The notes: generated from the sequence alone by a model not told the origin. DNA of 64,000 bases from Epilithonimonas bovis DSM 19482 (GCF_900108115.1 NZ_FTPU01000002.1:1-64000); one strand, 5' to 3'; numbered from the stretch's first letter, positions 8,943 through 18,360 are shown. Numbers and translations are program-made.

Positions 8943-8950
8943 TATCTTTG
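8943..8950 (+). promoter_or_regulatory. Bacteroidota -7 box (TATCTTTG) of the DtxR-type gene
   Basis: TATCTTTG fits TAnnTTTG. The start codon begins only 5 bases after its last G, so the mRNA would have essentially no leader. Confidence 0.6.
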
Positions 8951-8954
8951 GGCT

Positions 8955-9608
8955 ATGAATTCTTTAACCGAAGAAAATTACCTTAAAGCACTTTATCACC
9001 TGGCTGGCGAGCATGACGAGGTTACCGTTAACGATCTCAGCCGCCACCTGAATATCAAAATGCCTTCTGTAAACAGTATGATCAAAAAGTTTGCAGAAAA
9101 AAAATGGGTCATCTATGAATCTTATAAGCCGGTAAGACTTACCGAAACCGGTAAAAAAGAGGCCTCATTAATCGTGAGAAAGCATCGGCTGACTGAGATG
9201 TTCCTGGTACAGAAAATGGGTTTTGGATGGGAAAACGTGCATGAGATCGCCGAGCAGCTTGAGCATATCCATTCTGAGATATTTTTTGATAAAATGGATG
9301 AGATTCTTAATTACCCCAAGGTGGATCCGCATGGTGAGCCGATACCGGATAAAGACGGCCATGTGGTGCAACCAGACCTTAAGAAACTAAGCCAGTGCAA
9401 AGCCAATGATCTGGTAAAACTAAGTTCTGTAACCACTTCTTCTGAAGATTTTCTCAACTTTTTGAACAAAAGGCAACTGATTCTTGGTACCAGCATTACT
9501 GTTTTGGGAAAAGAGGATTTTGACCAGTCTATGCAGGTACGGTATAATAACCAGGTAGAGACACTCAGCAAAACCGTCTGCGACAGATTGCTTGTCAAAC
9601 TGGATTAA
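8955..9608 (+). CDS. DtxR/MntR-family metal-dependent regulator
   Basis: This 217-residue protein has an N-terminal winged helix (residues 1-65, with NDLSRHLNIKMPSVNSMIKKF as recognition region), a dimerisation domain containing the metal-site residues (SLIVRKHRLTEMFLV, HEIAEQLEHIHSEIFFDKMDE) and a C-terminal FeoA/SH3-like domain (about 145-215). The family represses manganese or iron uptake when metal is bound. The inverted repeat and -7 box directly upstream suggest autoregulation. No transporter is adjacent, so Mn versus Fe is undecided. Confidence 0.88.
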   Translation: MNSLTEENYLKALYHLAGEHDEVTVNDLSRHLNIKMPSVNSMIKKFAEKKWVIYESYKPVRLTETGKKEASLIVRKHRLTEMFLVQKMGFGWENVHEIAEQLEHIHSEIFFDKMDEILNYPKVDPHGEPIPDKDGHVVQPDLKKLSQCKANDLVKLSSVTTSSEDFLNFLNKRQLILGTSITVLGKEDFDQSMQVRYNNQVETLSKTVCDRLLVKLD

Positions 9609-9644
9609 GCTGCAGCCGCTCATCATATTTTGCGTTGTAATTCC

Positions 9645-9652
9645 TATATTTG
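9645..9652 (+). promoter_or_regulatory. -7 box (TATATTTG) of tyrS
   Basis: A perfect TAnnTTTG box, 18 bases before the tyrS ATG. It argues against an earlier TTG start inside the box. Confidence 0.6.
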
Positions 9653-9670
9653 CACACAAATTTTAAGACA

Positions 9671-10966
9671 ATGAATGCATTTATAGAAGAGCTAAAATGG
9701 CGCGGACTTTTTTCTGACATGACGCCGGGTACGGAAGATCAACTGGATAAAGAGATGACCAAAGCTTACATTGGGTTTGATCCCACTGCAGATTCTTTGC
9801 ATATCGGGAGTCTCATCCAGATTAAGATCCTGGCTCACTTCCAGCAGCACGGCCATCAGCCGATTGCACTGGTGGGCGGCGCAACAGGCATGATAGGAGA
9901 TCCTTCCGGCAAATCTGCCGAGCGTAATCTTTTGGACGAGAAAACGCTGCTCTATTATGTGGATTGTCTTAAAAACCAATTGTCTCGATTCCTTCAATTT
10001 GATGGTGATGGTGATAACAAAGCGGTTCTTGTCAACAATTATGACTGGATGAAGGATTTTACCTTCCTTGATTTTGCAAAAAATATCGGCAAGCACATTA
10101 CTGTCAATTATATGATGGCCAAAGATTCTGTAAAAAAACGTTTCTCCGGGGATTCCGGCGTAGACGGGATGAGTTTTACAGAATTTACTTACCAGTTGCT
10201 TCAGGGCTATGATTACCTTCATCTTTACCAGAATGAAGGGGTCAAACTACAGATGGGTGGTTCTGACCAATGGGGCAATATTACAACCGGGACCGAATTA
10301 ATTAGAAGAAAAGCACAGGGCGAAGCTTATGCTTTGACGGTTCCTCTTATCACAAAAGCGGATGGTTCTAAATTTGGGAAGTCTGAAAGCGGTGAAAACT
10401 ATTGGCTGGATGCCAAGAAAACATCACCTTACAAATTTTATCAGTTTTGGCTCAACGCCACCGACGATGATGCAGAAAGGTTCATTAAGTTTTATACTTT
10501 TTTATCACAAGATGAAATTAATGCATTAATAGAAGAGCATAAACTGGCCGCACACGAGAGAAAGCTTCAGAAAAAACTGGCTGAGGAAGTGACCGTTTGG
10601 GTACATGGGCATGCAGAATATGAGAAAGCGTTAAAAGCATCGCAAATCCTTTTTGGACAGTCTACGGCAGAAGATCTTGTAAGCCTTGATGAGGAATTAT
10701 TCCTTCAGATTTTTGATGGTGTGCCTCAAAAAGAATTACCAAAAGCAGAGGTTTTGGGAAGCCCTATTATTGATCTTATTTCCGAAAAAACAGGTTTTCT
10801 AAAATCTAAGGGCGAAGCTAAAAGAGAACTGACAGGTAATGCGATCTCGGTGAATAAAACAAAAGTTAGCGAAGATTTTACAGTTTCCGAAAATGATTTG
10901 ATCGACGGGAAATTTTTGCTTCTGCAAAAGGGTAAGAAAAACTACTTTATTGTTTCAATAATCTAA
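9671..10966 (+). CDS. tyrS: tyrosyl-tRNA synthetase
   Basis: The 431-residue class I synthetase charges tRNA-Tyr. HIGS (residues 44-47) is the HIGH motif and KFGKS (234-238) is the KMSKS motif. [25 protein letters not shown] and GGSDQWGNI are typical TyrRS-I active-site segments. A C-terminal S4 domain is seen from about 360 ([17 protein letters not shown]). I chose ATG 9671 over an upstream TTG because the latter overlaps the -7 promoter box. The gene is complete. Confidence 0.96.
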   Translation: MNAFIEELKWRGLFSDMTPGTEDQLDKEMTKAYIGFDPTADSLHIGSLIQIKILAHFQQHGHQPIALVGGATGMIGDPSGKSAERNLLDEKTLLYYVDCLKNQLSRFLQFDGDGDNKAVLVNNYDWMKDFTFLDFAKNIGKHITVNYMMAKDSVKKRFSGDSGVDGMSFTEFTYQLLQGYDYLHLYQNEGVKLQMGGSDQWGNITTGTELIRRKAQGEAYALTVPLITKADGSKFGKSESGENYWLDAKKTSPYKFYQFWLNATDDDAERFIKFYTFLSQDEINALIEEHKLAAHERKLQKKLAEEVTVWVHGHAEYEKALKASQILFGQSTAEDLVSLDEELFLQIFDGVPQKELPKAEVLGSPIIDLISEKTGFLKSKGEAKRELTGNAISVNKTKVSEDFTVSENDLIDGKFLLLQKGKKNYFIVSII

Positions 10967-11032
10967 ATGACGGATTATCAATCACGAATTACGCAGTAAT
11001 TTGTAATTATTCAATCGTAATTATATAAAAAA

Positions 11033-11671
11033 ATGGATTTACAATATCTTGTAAGAGAACCGGAACACATCACAGCGGAAACGCCTGTCCTTTTTATGCT
11101 GCACGGCTATGGCAGTAATGAGGAAGATCTTTTTAGCTTTGTGCAGACGCTGCCGGAAGAATGGCTGGTCATAAGTTTCCGGGCTCCTAAAAATTCCAAC
11201 TATGGCGGGTATGCCTGGTTTGACATCGATTTTAATAATCCAAATAATTTTATTGATGAGGCCGAAGCCAATGAAGCTGTAAAAACCGTTATCGAAAATA
11301 TAATGGCAGTCAGCAACCGCTATGGTCTTACCAACAACCCTACTCACCTGGTTGGGTTCAGCCAGGGTGGGATGATTAGCTATGCTTTGGCACTGCAATA
11401 TCCCGAGCTTTTCTCAAAAGTTGCCATCCTCAGTTCTTATCCGGAAGAGAAGATGTTGAGAAACATTGTAAAAGATAAGAAGAAACTGGAACATCTGCGG
11501 TTCTTTATTTCGCACGGTACAGACGATGCCGTGGTACCGCTGGACTGGGGCCGCAAAGCTGCTGAGATCCTTTATGACCTGAGTGCTTATTTCTCATTTC
11601 GGGAATATATGAACGGGCATGGCGTTAATCAAAAAAACTATATGGATCTGATGGAGTTCTTCAGAAAATAA
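11033..11671 (+). CDS. alpha/beta-hydrolase (phospholipase/carboxylesterase family)
   Basis: A 212-residue cytoplasmic esterase-like protein. The nucleophile Ser110 is in GFSQGG, the acid is Asp164 or 165 in HGTDDAVVP, and the base is His196 in MNGHGVN. The oxyanion segment is MLHGYGSNEEDL near residue 23. Size and motif order match YpfH/carboxylesterase 2 proteins, which hydrolyse short acyl esters. It follows tyrS by 66 bases on the same strand and is closed by a terminator. Confidence 0.85.
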   Translation: MDLQYLVREPEHITAETPVLFMLHGYGSNEEDLFSFVQTLPEEWLVISFRAPKNSNYGGYAWFDIDFNNPNNFIDEAEANEAVKTVIENIMAVSNRYGLTNNPTHLVGFSQGGMISYALALQYPELFSKVAILSSYPEEKMLRNIVKDKKKLEHLRFFISHGTDDAVVPLDWGRKAAEILYDLSAYFSFREYMNGHGVNQKNYMDLMEFFRK

Positions 11672-11694
11672 AACTGAAAATTTTCATTTGACAT

Positions 11695-11730
11695 AAAAAA
11701 TCCCAATCAGTAAAATGATTGGGATTTTTT
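11695..11730 (+). terminator. terminator after the esterase
   Basis: AAAAAATCCCAATCA pairs perfectly with TGATTGGGATTTTTT around GTAAAA. Confidence 0.88.
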
Positions 11731-11888
11731 ATAAACTATCTAAGGTCAGAACCTTTGTTTTACATACTATACTTTCAGATTTATTTGGATTGCAGATCCT
11801 TAATTAGGAAACTGATTAACCTATAAAAGCAATGAGGCAAACTGATTTTATAAATATGTAATTAAGTAATGTCCTCTGAAAGCTAAAA

Positions 11889-13187
11889 TTAAGAATTCAT
11901 TAGATCCTCAATTTCATCAGCTTCTATTGGGATATTCCCCATGAGGTTAAACGGTTTACCCGCTTTCTGAATAACATAATCATCTTCAATCCTCACACCA
12001 AAACCTTCTTCCGGGATATAAAAACCCGGTTCATCTGTAAAGATCATATTCTCTACAAAATCATCTGTTAAGATTCCGTAATCATGCGTGTCCAGTCCCA
12101 TGTGGTGGGAAGTCCCGTGCATCATATACTTTTTGTAAGCCGGCCATTTTGGATCCTGGTTCTGTACATCCGCTTTATCAATTAGACCCAACTGCAATAA
12201 TTCTGCGGTGTAAACATCACCCATATCTTTATGGAATTGATACCAGTTATTTCCTGCAACCAAGCGGTCTTCCGCCTCTCTTTTGCATCTGAGTACCGAA
12301 TTGTAAACTTCCTTCTGTCTTTCAGTATATGTTCCGCTTACGGGAATGGTCCTGGAAAGATCACTGGAATAATTTGCATATTCTGCTCCTACATCCAGCA
12401 ATATGACTTCACCTTCTTTACATTGCTGATTATTAGCAATATAATGCAGCACATTGGCATTTTTTCCGCTGGCAATAATTGGCGTGTAAGCAAAGCCCTG
12501 GCTTCGGTTCATCAGAAACTCATGAATCAGTTCTGCCTCTATCTCATATTCCCAGACATTGGGTTTTACGAACTTTAACAGTCTTCTGATCCCTTTTTCC
12601 GTAATATTGCAGGCGGTCTGAATGAGTGCTAATTCTTCGGGCTCCTTGATGCTTCTCAAACGTTGCAAAATAGGATTGCTTCTTTTATAAGTATGCATCG
12701 GGAAATCGGCCTGAACTTTTTTGATAAAACGGTCTTCGCGGGTTTCGGTTTCCACAGAGTTTCTGTAATGCTCATTTTTGTTGAGGTAAACGTTCTCCGC
12801 CTCATACATCAACGCATTAAAAACTTTGTCAAAATCGCTTAGCCAATAAACTGTTTTGATTCCGGAAACCTGGCAAGCCTGATCTTTGGAAAGCTTCTCC
12901 CCTTCCCAAACTGCGATATGCTCGTTGGTTTCTCTCAGGAACAAAATCTCCCGGTTCTCCTCCAGATAAGCATCAGGGAAGATAACAAGCACACTTTCCT
13001 CCTGATCTACACCACTTAGATAAAAAATATCACGGTGCTGTTGAAATGGGATCGTGGAATCTGCACTGATAGGATAAATATCGTTGGAGTTAAAAACCGC
13101 TAAGGATTTTGGTAAAAGCTGTTCTGCAAATTTTTTCCTGTTTTTCACGAAAAGTGAATTGGGGATTTGCTCGTATTTTGTTGTCAT
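11889..13187 (-). CDS. aminopeptidase P family (Xaa-Pro) protein
   Basis: The 432-residue M24B protein removes N-terminal residues before proline. The N-terminal creatinase-like domain covers about residues 1-165 and the pita-bread catalytic domain the rest. Dinuclear metal ligands are visible: LLDVGAEYANYSSDLSR (two Asp), HGTSHHMGLDTHD (His), TDEPGFY (Glu) and GVRIEDDYV (Glu). All are present, so it should be active. A TATATTTG box on the minus strand ends 2 bases before the ATG, so the transcript is probably leaderless. Confidence 0.92.
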   Translation of the reverse strand: MTTKYEQIPNSLFVKNRKKFAEQLLPKSLAVFNSNDIYPISADSTIPFQQHRDIFYLSGVDQEESVLVIFPDAYLEENREILFLRETNEHIAVWEGEKLSKDQACQVSGIKTVYWLSDFDKVFNALMYEAENVYLNKNEHYRNSVETETREDRFIKKVQADFPMHTYKRSNPILQRLRSIKEPEELALIQTACNITEKGIRRLLKFVKPNVWEYEIEAELIHEFLMNRSQGFAYTPIIASGKNANVLHYIANNQQCKEGEVILLDVGAEYANYSSDLSRTIPVSGTYTERQKEVYNSVLRCKREAEDRLVAGNNWYQFHKDMGDVYTAELLQLGLIDKADVQNQDPKWPAYKKYMMHGTSHHMGLDTHDYGILTDDFVENMIFTDEPGFYIPEEGFGVRIEDDYVIQKAGKPFNLMGNIPIEADEIEDLMNS

Positions 13188-13189
13188 TA

Positions 13190-13197
13190 CAAATATA
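13190..13197 (-). promoter_or_regulatory. -7 box (TATATTTG) of the aminopeptidase gene
   Basis: The box reads TATATTTG on the minus strand and abuts the start codon at 13187. It predicts transcription starting at or within a base or two of the ATG. Confidence 0.5.
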
Positions 13198-13388
13198 ATT
13201 TTTAAATTAGATTTCTTCTGAAGGAAATCAATTAATGCGTCCCAAATTTACGAAACATATCTATTTCAATCGGTCTTTGTAAAGGTAAAATTTTCTTAAA
13301 AACAGGATTAATTAGTCAAATAGTCTTTAACAATACCGCAAAGGCCTTATAAATGTAAAGCCTACGATAAAAATCAAAACAAAAACAC

Positions 13389-13396
13389 TAAATTTG
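13389..13396 (+). promoter_or_regulatory. -7 box (TAAATTTG) of rbfA
   Basis: A perfect TAnnTTTG box, 8 bases before the rbfA start codon, predicting a leader of only a few bases. Confidence 0.6.
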
Positions 13397-13404
13397 CAAA
13401 ACTT

Positions 13405-13767
13405 ATGGAAAGTAACAGACAAAGAAAAGTAGCACAGATTATTCAGGAAGATATGGCGGAGATCTTCCGCAAGCAGGCATCAGAGAGCCAAAAAAACAGT
13501 TTTCTGGTATCAGTCTCAGATGTTAAAGTAACACCCGATTTGGGAATCGCCAAGATATACCTGAGTATTTTTCCTGCAGAATTGCGCCAACCGATAATGA
13601 AGGAGATTAATGAAAATAATTCGTTTTACCGCAATTATCTGGGACAAAAAATGTCTAAACAGGTGCGCATTATCCCACAACTTGTTTTCTATTTAGACAC
13701 AAGTCTGGATGATGTAGAACGCATAGAGCGCGAGCTGAAAGGCGAAGGTGATAATCCAATCCTGTAA
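13405..13767 (+). CDS. rbfA: ribosome-binding factor A
   Basis: This 120-residue KH-domain protein helps mature the 16S rRNA 5' end and is important in the cold. It begins MESNRQRKVAQIIQEDMAEI and contains the conserved SVSDVKVTPDLGIAKIYLS and VRIIPQLVFYLDTSLDD segments. Length is normal. A permease gene follows after 12 bases, an arrangement common in Flavobacteriia. Confidence 0.93.
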   Translation: MESNRQRKVAQIIQEDMAEIFRKQASESQKNSFLVSVSDVKVTPDLGIAKIYLSIFPAELRQPIMKEINENNSFYRNYLGQKMSKQVRIIPQLVFYLDTSLDDVERIERELKGEGDNPIL

Positions 13768-13779
13768 TTAATCCAGCCC

Positions 13780-14985
13780 TTGAAAAATGCTTTTTACATA
13801 GCATCCCGTTACCTGATTGCCAAAAAAGGCAGTACGGCCGTCACTTTTATTACCTGGCTGGCCGCTTTTGCTATGATAGCTGCGGTAGCCGCCATGTTCA
13901 TCATTATTTCAGTTTTCTCGGGGCTGGAGGAACTTAATAAGGAAATGATTGCCAATCTGCACGCAGATCTTACCATCCGCAGCAGTTCTGGAAAAGTGCT
14001 GGCAGACATTGGTAAAATTGATAAAACGCTAAAGAACAATCCTGATATCCTTCATTTTTCTAAACTGATAGAAGAGAAAGTCTATCTGGGTTACAAAGAC
14101 AATGGCGAGATTGCCTATCTGCGCGCTGTAGATTCCGCCTACACGAGCGTGAATCCGATCAACGAGAATATCTTTTACGGTAAATACCCTGATTTCAAAT
14201 ACAGTAATGAGGTGATTATGGAGAACGGCCTGGACAACAGGCTCGCATTGCCAGTGAACTCAAGCCAGGATTTTGCAACCATTCTCATGCCCAAACCAGG
14301 CAAAGGCATTATCCAGCAGGAAACTGATATTTTTAATAAAAAAAACATCTATGTAAGTGGTATTTTTCCCGGCAACGAGCAGCTTGACAACTACATCATT
14401 GCGCCACTGGAACTTGCACAGCAGCTTCTGGGATTGCCAAAAACCGCTTGTTATGAGATTGTTATCAAATTAAAAAATCCTGCAAAAGCAGATCTGGTAA
14501 AAAACAACCTCTATCAGAGCCTGGGCAAAACTATCATTATTAATACAAAATCTGAAGAAAATGCCGCTTTCTGGAAAATGATCAATACAGAGAAACTCAT
14601 GATTTATCTGATCTTCGGTTTGGTTATTTTTATCACCACTTTTAATCTGGCCGGCGCTATCACCATATTGCAACTGGACAAAAAAGATCAGGCTAAATCT
14701 CTTATTGCCTTAGGTTTTAACCTGACCAATCTGCGTTTTATCTACTTTTTCACGGGTATACTGATTGTTTTACTGGGTATATTCTGCGGTCTTATTATTG
14801 GATCTGCAGTATGCTTCCTCCAGATACGTACTGGACTTTTCAAAGCCAGCGAAAGTTTGCCTTTCCCGGTGAGGATAGAATTACTTAATTATTTTATTGT
14901 ATCGGCTATCGCCCTGTTTTTCGGTGTTACAATCGCATGGCTCTTTTCTAAGGTTAATAAAAAATACTTAACAGAAAGCAATTAG
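13780..14985 (+). CDS. FtsX-like ABC permease (LolC/LolE type)
   Basis: A 401-residue inner-membrane protein with one membrane helix at residues 18-42, a large periplasmic MacB-PCD-like domain (about 43-265), and three helices at the C-terminus (about 270-395) forming the FtsX domain. This topology fits LolC/LolE lipoprotein-release permeases. The start is TTG at 13780; KNAFYIASRYLIAKKGSTAVTFIT right after it is the family's N-terminus, and no upstream ATG exists. It is probably cotranscribed with rbfA. The ATPase partner is not nearby. Confidence 0.85.
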   Translation: MKNAFYIASRYLIAKKGSTAVTFITWLAAFAMIAAVAAMFIIISVFSGLEELNKEMIANLHADLTIRSSSGKVLADIGKIDKTLKNNPDILHFSKLIEEKVYLGYKDNGEIAYLRAVDSAYTSVNPINENIFYGKYPDFKYSNEVIMENGLDNRLALPVNSSQDFATILMPKPGKGIIQQETDIFNKKNIYVSGIFPGNEQLDNYIIAPLELAQQLLGLPKTACYEIVIKLKNPAKADLVKNNLYQSLGKTIIINTKSEENAAFWKMINTEKLMIYLIFGLVIFITTFNLAGAITILQLDKKDQAKSLIALGFNLTNLRFIYFFTGILIVLLGIFCGLIIGSAVCFLQIRTGLFKASESLPFPVRIELLNYFIVSAIALFFGVTIAWLFSKVNKKYLTESN

Positions 14986-15076
14986 ACTATTCTGTGAGAA
15001 AGAAGTACTTATTATTAACACATCTTAAATTTTACTTAAAATTTATTAATATCTCATAATCAACGCTTTTATGAAG

Positions 15077-15084
15077 TAATTTTG
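15077..15084 (+). promoter_or_regulatory. -7 box (TAATTTTG) of the endonuclease gene
   Basis: A TAnnTTTG match 20 bases before the start codon. Confidence 0.5.
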
Positions 15085-15104
15085 CACTCTAATTTTATTC
15101 AGTA

Positions 15105-16247
15105 ATGAAAAACAAAATTATTTTATTATTTGTAACACTTGCAAGTATTGTAAATGCGCAAATACCAAACGGTTACTACGACGGAACCTCTAATCTTACT
15201 GGTTATGATTTGAAGTCAAAACTGTCCCAAATTATTACAAACGGGCATAAAGACATGGGTTATGGAAGTGGTACAGGTGGTTTATGGCTTGCATATAAAA
15301 CCACGGATATTGACAAATATTATGAAAACGACGGAACCATCCTGGATATGTATTCTGAAAATCCGGCTGCCAATGCATCGGGTGTAAGCAATGATGCCTA
15401 TGAATACAAATGGGGTCAAACTTCGGTTGGCGGTAATCAATGTGGAAGTGCTAACCAAAACAATGAAGGATTCTGTTATAACAGAGAGCACTCTTTGCCT
15501 AAAGTTTACTTTGGCGGAATCAATGCGGTCCCAATGTCTCATGACGTACATTTTGTAATCCCTACAGACTATTATGTCAACAAAAGTCGGGAAAATATGC
15601 CGTATGGAGAAGTTTCTACGTCTACAATGTTATTTAGTAATGGTACTAAGATTGGCCCAAGCAAAGTTCCCGGTTATAATGGTACCGTCTTTGAACCTAT
15701 TAATGAATTCAAAGGGGATCTGGCGAGGATGACTCTTTATTTTATCACAAGATATGAATCACAATTACCTTCATTTTCCACTATTACAAATGGCAGTTTT
15801 TCACCATTTAATGGGACAACCGGACAAGGTTTGCAGACCTGGTATCTTAATATTCTTTTGAAATGGAGCGAACAGGATCCTGTTTCTCAAAAAGAAATAG
15901 ACAGAAATAATGCAGCCTATACGTTTCAAGGAAACAGAAACCCATACATCGACCATCCGGAATGGATAGAATCAATTTGGGGCAAATCACCTTTAGCCGT
16001 GGATGATGCTTCATTTTCAAAAAACCTTAGCATTGCACCTAATCCAGTGAAAGGAAATACAATTACCGTCAGCGGGAATAATCTTAAACAATTCAATAAG
16101 GCTATGATCTACAACATGACCGGCCAAAACGTACAAACGGTAGAAAACCCTTTTCAAAACGGGAATACTATTATTCTTAAAAACTTGCCAAAAGGCGTGT
16201 ATATCCTAAAAACAGGAGAACTGAATACCAAGTTTATTGTTGAGTAA
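15105..16247 (+). CDS. secreted endonuclease I family nuclease with T9SS sorting domain
   Basis: The 380-residue protein has a signal peptide (residues 1-19, ending VNAQ), an endonuclease I/NucM domain (about 25-295) and a C-terminal type A sorting domain (about 308-380: IAPNPVKGN, MIYNMTGQN, LPKGVYILKT). The nuclease core is seen as NREHSLPKVYF and DVHFVIPTDYYVNKSREN. Cys residues in NQCGSAN and GFCYNRE may form a disulfide. It is expected to cross the outer membrane by type IX secretion and degrade extracellular DNA or RNA. A terminator follows. Confidence 0.92.
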   Translation: MKNKIILLFVTLASIVNAQIPNGYYDGTSNLTGYDLKSKLSQIITNGHKDMGYGSGTGGLWLAYKTTDIDKYYENDGTILDMYSENPAANASGVSNDAYEYKWGQTSVGGNQCGSANQNNEGFCYNREHSLPKVYFGGINAVPMSHDVHFVIPTDYYVNKSRENMPYGEVSTSTMLFSNGTKIGPSKVPGYNGTVFEPINEFKGDLARMTLYFITRYESQLPSFSTITNGSFSPFNGTTGQGLQTWYLNILLKWSEQDPVSQKEIDRNNAAYTFQGNRNPYIDHPEWIESIWGKSPLAVDDASFSKNLSIAPNPVKGNTITVSGNNLKQFNKAMIYNMTGQNVQTVENPFQNGNTIILKNLPKGVYILKTGELNTKFIVE

Positions 16248-16264
16248 TTACAATATGATATTAC

Positions 16265-16301
16265 AAAAAGAGGCTGTTTCCAAAGTGAGACAGCCTTTTT
16301 T
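16265..16301 (+). terminator. terminator after the endonuclease gene
   Basis: AAAAAGAGGCTGT pairs with ACAGCCTTTTTT around a 12-base loop, followed by T residues. Confidence 0.8.
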
Positions 16302-16322
16302 CGTAATTTTAACCTCAATAAA

Positions 16323-16355
16323 AAAGGCAAATCATAAATATTGATTTGCCTTAAA
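16323..16355. terminator. second hairpin downstream of the endonuclease gene
   Basis: AAGGCAAATCA pairs perfectly with TGATTTGCCTT around TAAATAT and is followed by AAAAAA. It may serve as a terminator from either side or mark an old element edge. Confidence 0.5.
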
Positions 16356-16561
16356 AAAGTGACCCCGGAGGTTCATTTTTCGAACACATTTATAGAAGAT
16401 TTGAATAAACTTGCTCAAGTATCATCACTTAATAAATATTAAAAAACAAATACTAGCAGATACTTTTTTTTAAAACCTTTTGTAAAATCAAATTATCGAA
16501 CAATAATTACTAATAATGCTAATGTATCAATTTTGAAGTTTAGTTACCTTTAAATACAAAT

Positions 16562-16922
16562 AATCAAAAATTTTATTGATTGTGGCGGAGTAATCCGTAA
16601 GGAAAAAGTAGTCAACTTTCAATTGTGGAATGCCAATGATTATGAGCACAGGTTGAAACCAGGAAAACTATTAAGTATAATTAAACTTTCAGAAAATAAA
16701 TTAGGAATTGAAGATGCGGAGATAGAAGTGGAATATCAAAGCGATACTATTGGTAAATACGATTTGGATTTCAATGGAAATACATTTGTACTGAAAAATA
16801 AAGCGACTGCTTGCTTGGCTCAGGATACTTGCGGAATTCCTTCTGAAAAACAAAACAAAAACCTTTACAAATTAACAGCAAATCAATCCAATTCATGCAC
16901 TCCAAATTCAGGATGCTGCTAA
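16562..16922 (+). pseudogene. DUF6428 family protein, 5'-truncated
   Basis: The frame reads KNFIDCGGVIRKEKVV and continues to a Cys-rich end CTPNSGCC. This resembles DUF6428 proteins found beside arsenic and metal resistance genes in Bacteroidota. About 45 residues are missing from the front: the similarity begins at 16562 with no start codon and the sequence before it is unrelated. An internal ATG at 16626 could start a 98-residue piece, but I regard the gene as a remnant. Confidence 0.65.
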
Positions 16923-17260
16923 CGACTTCGAACGCATGCGAATATTTGTTAGTATAACTCATTTTGTTATTTAAGAAATCCCCTCTTAATACCATTACTG
17001 TACCAATTCCCAAATAAGTTTGAGACATCTATAGGCTAACCATCTGTTGGCTCGGAGCTTCATTCGCAATAATGTGTGGAATAGTTTTTACAGCTATTTT
17101 TTTGTTGAAGATATACTGCAAATAATAATGGATTTGTTCTATTTTCTTCACCATTTTTCATCAAATTACTTGTCCGCCCAGTACTGTATACTCACCGTCT
17201 AGTTTGGGGTAAAAAAAGTTTAACCGATTGAACTGTGAACAGATGTATTATCTAGTTAAT
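16923..17260. other. intergenic stretch without a convincing gene
   Basis: Both strands were read and only short, unrecognisable frames were seen. It ends with an AGTTTAACC half site at 17218-17226 that recurs in the palindrome downstream. Confidence 0.4.
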
Positions 17261-17302
17261 TATATTTGTATAGTTTAACCATTTTATAAAATGGTTAAAC
17301 TA
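17261..17302 (+). promoter_or_regulatory. -7 box followed by a perfect 32-base palindrome
   Basis: TATATTTG (17261-17268) is a -7 box. Three bases on, a perfect palindrome spans 17271-17302, with arms TAGTTTAACC and GGTTAAACTA around ATTTTATAAAAT. It covers the expected start of transcription, which is where a repressor would bind. The downstream genes are the two small ones at 17403 and 17573. Confidence 0.6.
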
Positions 17303-17402
17303 ATTAAGAAATCCCGAATTTGTTACTAAATACTTTATGACCACACTGTTTGTTAAAACTAATTATAGCCAATTTTGTATTGTAAATTAAAGCAGGCAGA
17401 AT

Positions 17403-17561
17403 ATGGCAACTGATAATAAAATTGGGATCATCTATCTACCCTTGGAAGATGTGGAAAGCGAACACTGTGCACTTATCGTTGATAAGGGGTTGGCACAGGT
17501 AAAAGAATTGCTGCCGTTAAAAACGGTCAAAAGAATAGCTGAAAAAACGCAAATAATTTAA
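17403..17561 (+). CDS. small protein of unknown function (52 aa)
   Basis: This short frame starts MATDNKIGIIYLPLEDVESE and ends KTVKRIAEKTQII. Codon use looks coding, and it sits 11 bases before the next gene, behind a promoter with a palindromic operator, so the two are probably an operon. It contains one Cys (EHCAL). I do not recognise the family with confidence. Confidence 0.5.
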   Translation: MATDNKIGIIYLPLEDVESEHCALIVDKGLAQVKELLPLKTVKRIAEKTQII

Positions 17562-17572
17562 AACGAACAGAT

Positions 17573-17923
17573 ATGATCACAACAGAGAAAACTTTATCGG
17601 AAGTTATGGAGATCCTCAGACAGCGGGGCTATACCGAAGACTTCAACCTATTGGAGGTTTCCGCATCCTATACGCCGGACAAACATTGCATCAACATCAA
17701 TGATCTGGTCATTGATAAGATCTACCGTTTTACCGGGCAGAACGATCCGGATGATGAAGCCATCCTTTACGCTATGCACAATAAGAGTGATGGGGCTAAA
17801 GGTGTATTTGTGAATGGTTACGGGACCTACACGGACACCGAAGCAGACGAGATCATCAGTAAAATTGCAGTACATGAAAATGATGCGGATGATTGGACAA
17901 TAGATTGCTCAGGTAACTGCTAA
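17573..17923 (+). CDS. conserved small protein of unknown function (116 aa)
   Basis: The protein reads LSEVMEILRQRGYTEDFNL, then INDLVIDKIYRFTGQNDPDDEAILYAM and GAKGVFVNGYGTYTD. This matches a widespread Bacteroidota family of about 100 residues, often mislabelled phosphoribosylpyrophosphate synthetase and often found near metal-efflux genes. No catalytic motif is evident. The C-terminus CSGNC carries two Cys. Function is unknown. Confidence 0.65.
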   Translation: MITTEKTLSEVMEILRQRGYTEDFNLLEVSASYTPDKHCININDLVIDKIYRFTGQNDPDDEAILYAMHNKSDGAKGVFVNGYGTYTDTEADEIISKIAVHENDADDWTIDCSGNC

Positions 17924-18058
17924 AAATGTATAATTAACTGTAATTTTTATTAAATTATGCATAATAATTCACTTATTATGGCTATTCTCATTTTTTGATG
18001 ACCAAAAACAATAGGGATATCGTTGAATATTCCTATTGCCTGTTTAAGTTATTGAAAT

Positions 18059-18352
18059 CTATAAGGTTGTACCACCGTCAACAGCAAGTGCCTGTCCTGT
18101 TAAATGTTTGGCACCTGCAAGATATAGTACACCATCGGCAATGTCTTCAGGTGTTTGCTCTACGCCTTGAGGTATGTAAAACTTTTTGTTTCTTTCCCAA
18201 GATTGCTCTTCAGTTTCGCCTTCCAGTTTGGTTCTGTTTGCCCTTCCGTCTTCACCTCTCCACATACCTGTCCCTACGATTCCAGGACAGATCGCATTAA
18301 CCGTAACACCAGAGCTGGCAACTTCACGGGCTACCGTATTGGTATAGCCATA
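18059..18352 (-). pseudogene. short-chain dehydrogenase, C-terminal fragment
   Basis: The minus strand reads NTVAREVASSGVTVNAICPGIV, then GTGMWRGEDG, and ends GAKHLTGQALAVDGGTTL. These are the last third of an SDR oxidoreductase (the ICPG and DGG motifs are diagnostic). The Rossmann start and the catalytic YxxxK are missing because the similarity stops at the IS3 remnant near 18355. No start codon fits. Confidence 0.8.
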
Positions 18353-18360
18353 GTTATGGG

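Noticed and set aside
9692-10222. A 176-residue frame antisense to tyrS
   Set aside because: It is fully covered by the conserved TyrRS core and shows no recognisable motif.
16771-17028. Minus-strand 85-residue frame overlapping the DUF6428 remnant
   Set aside because: Half of it is antisense to the DUF6428 fragment, and it shows no conserved pattern.
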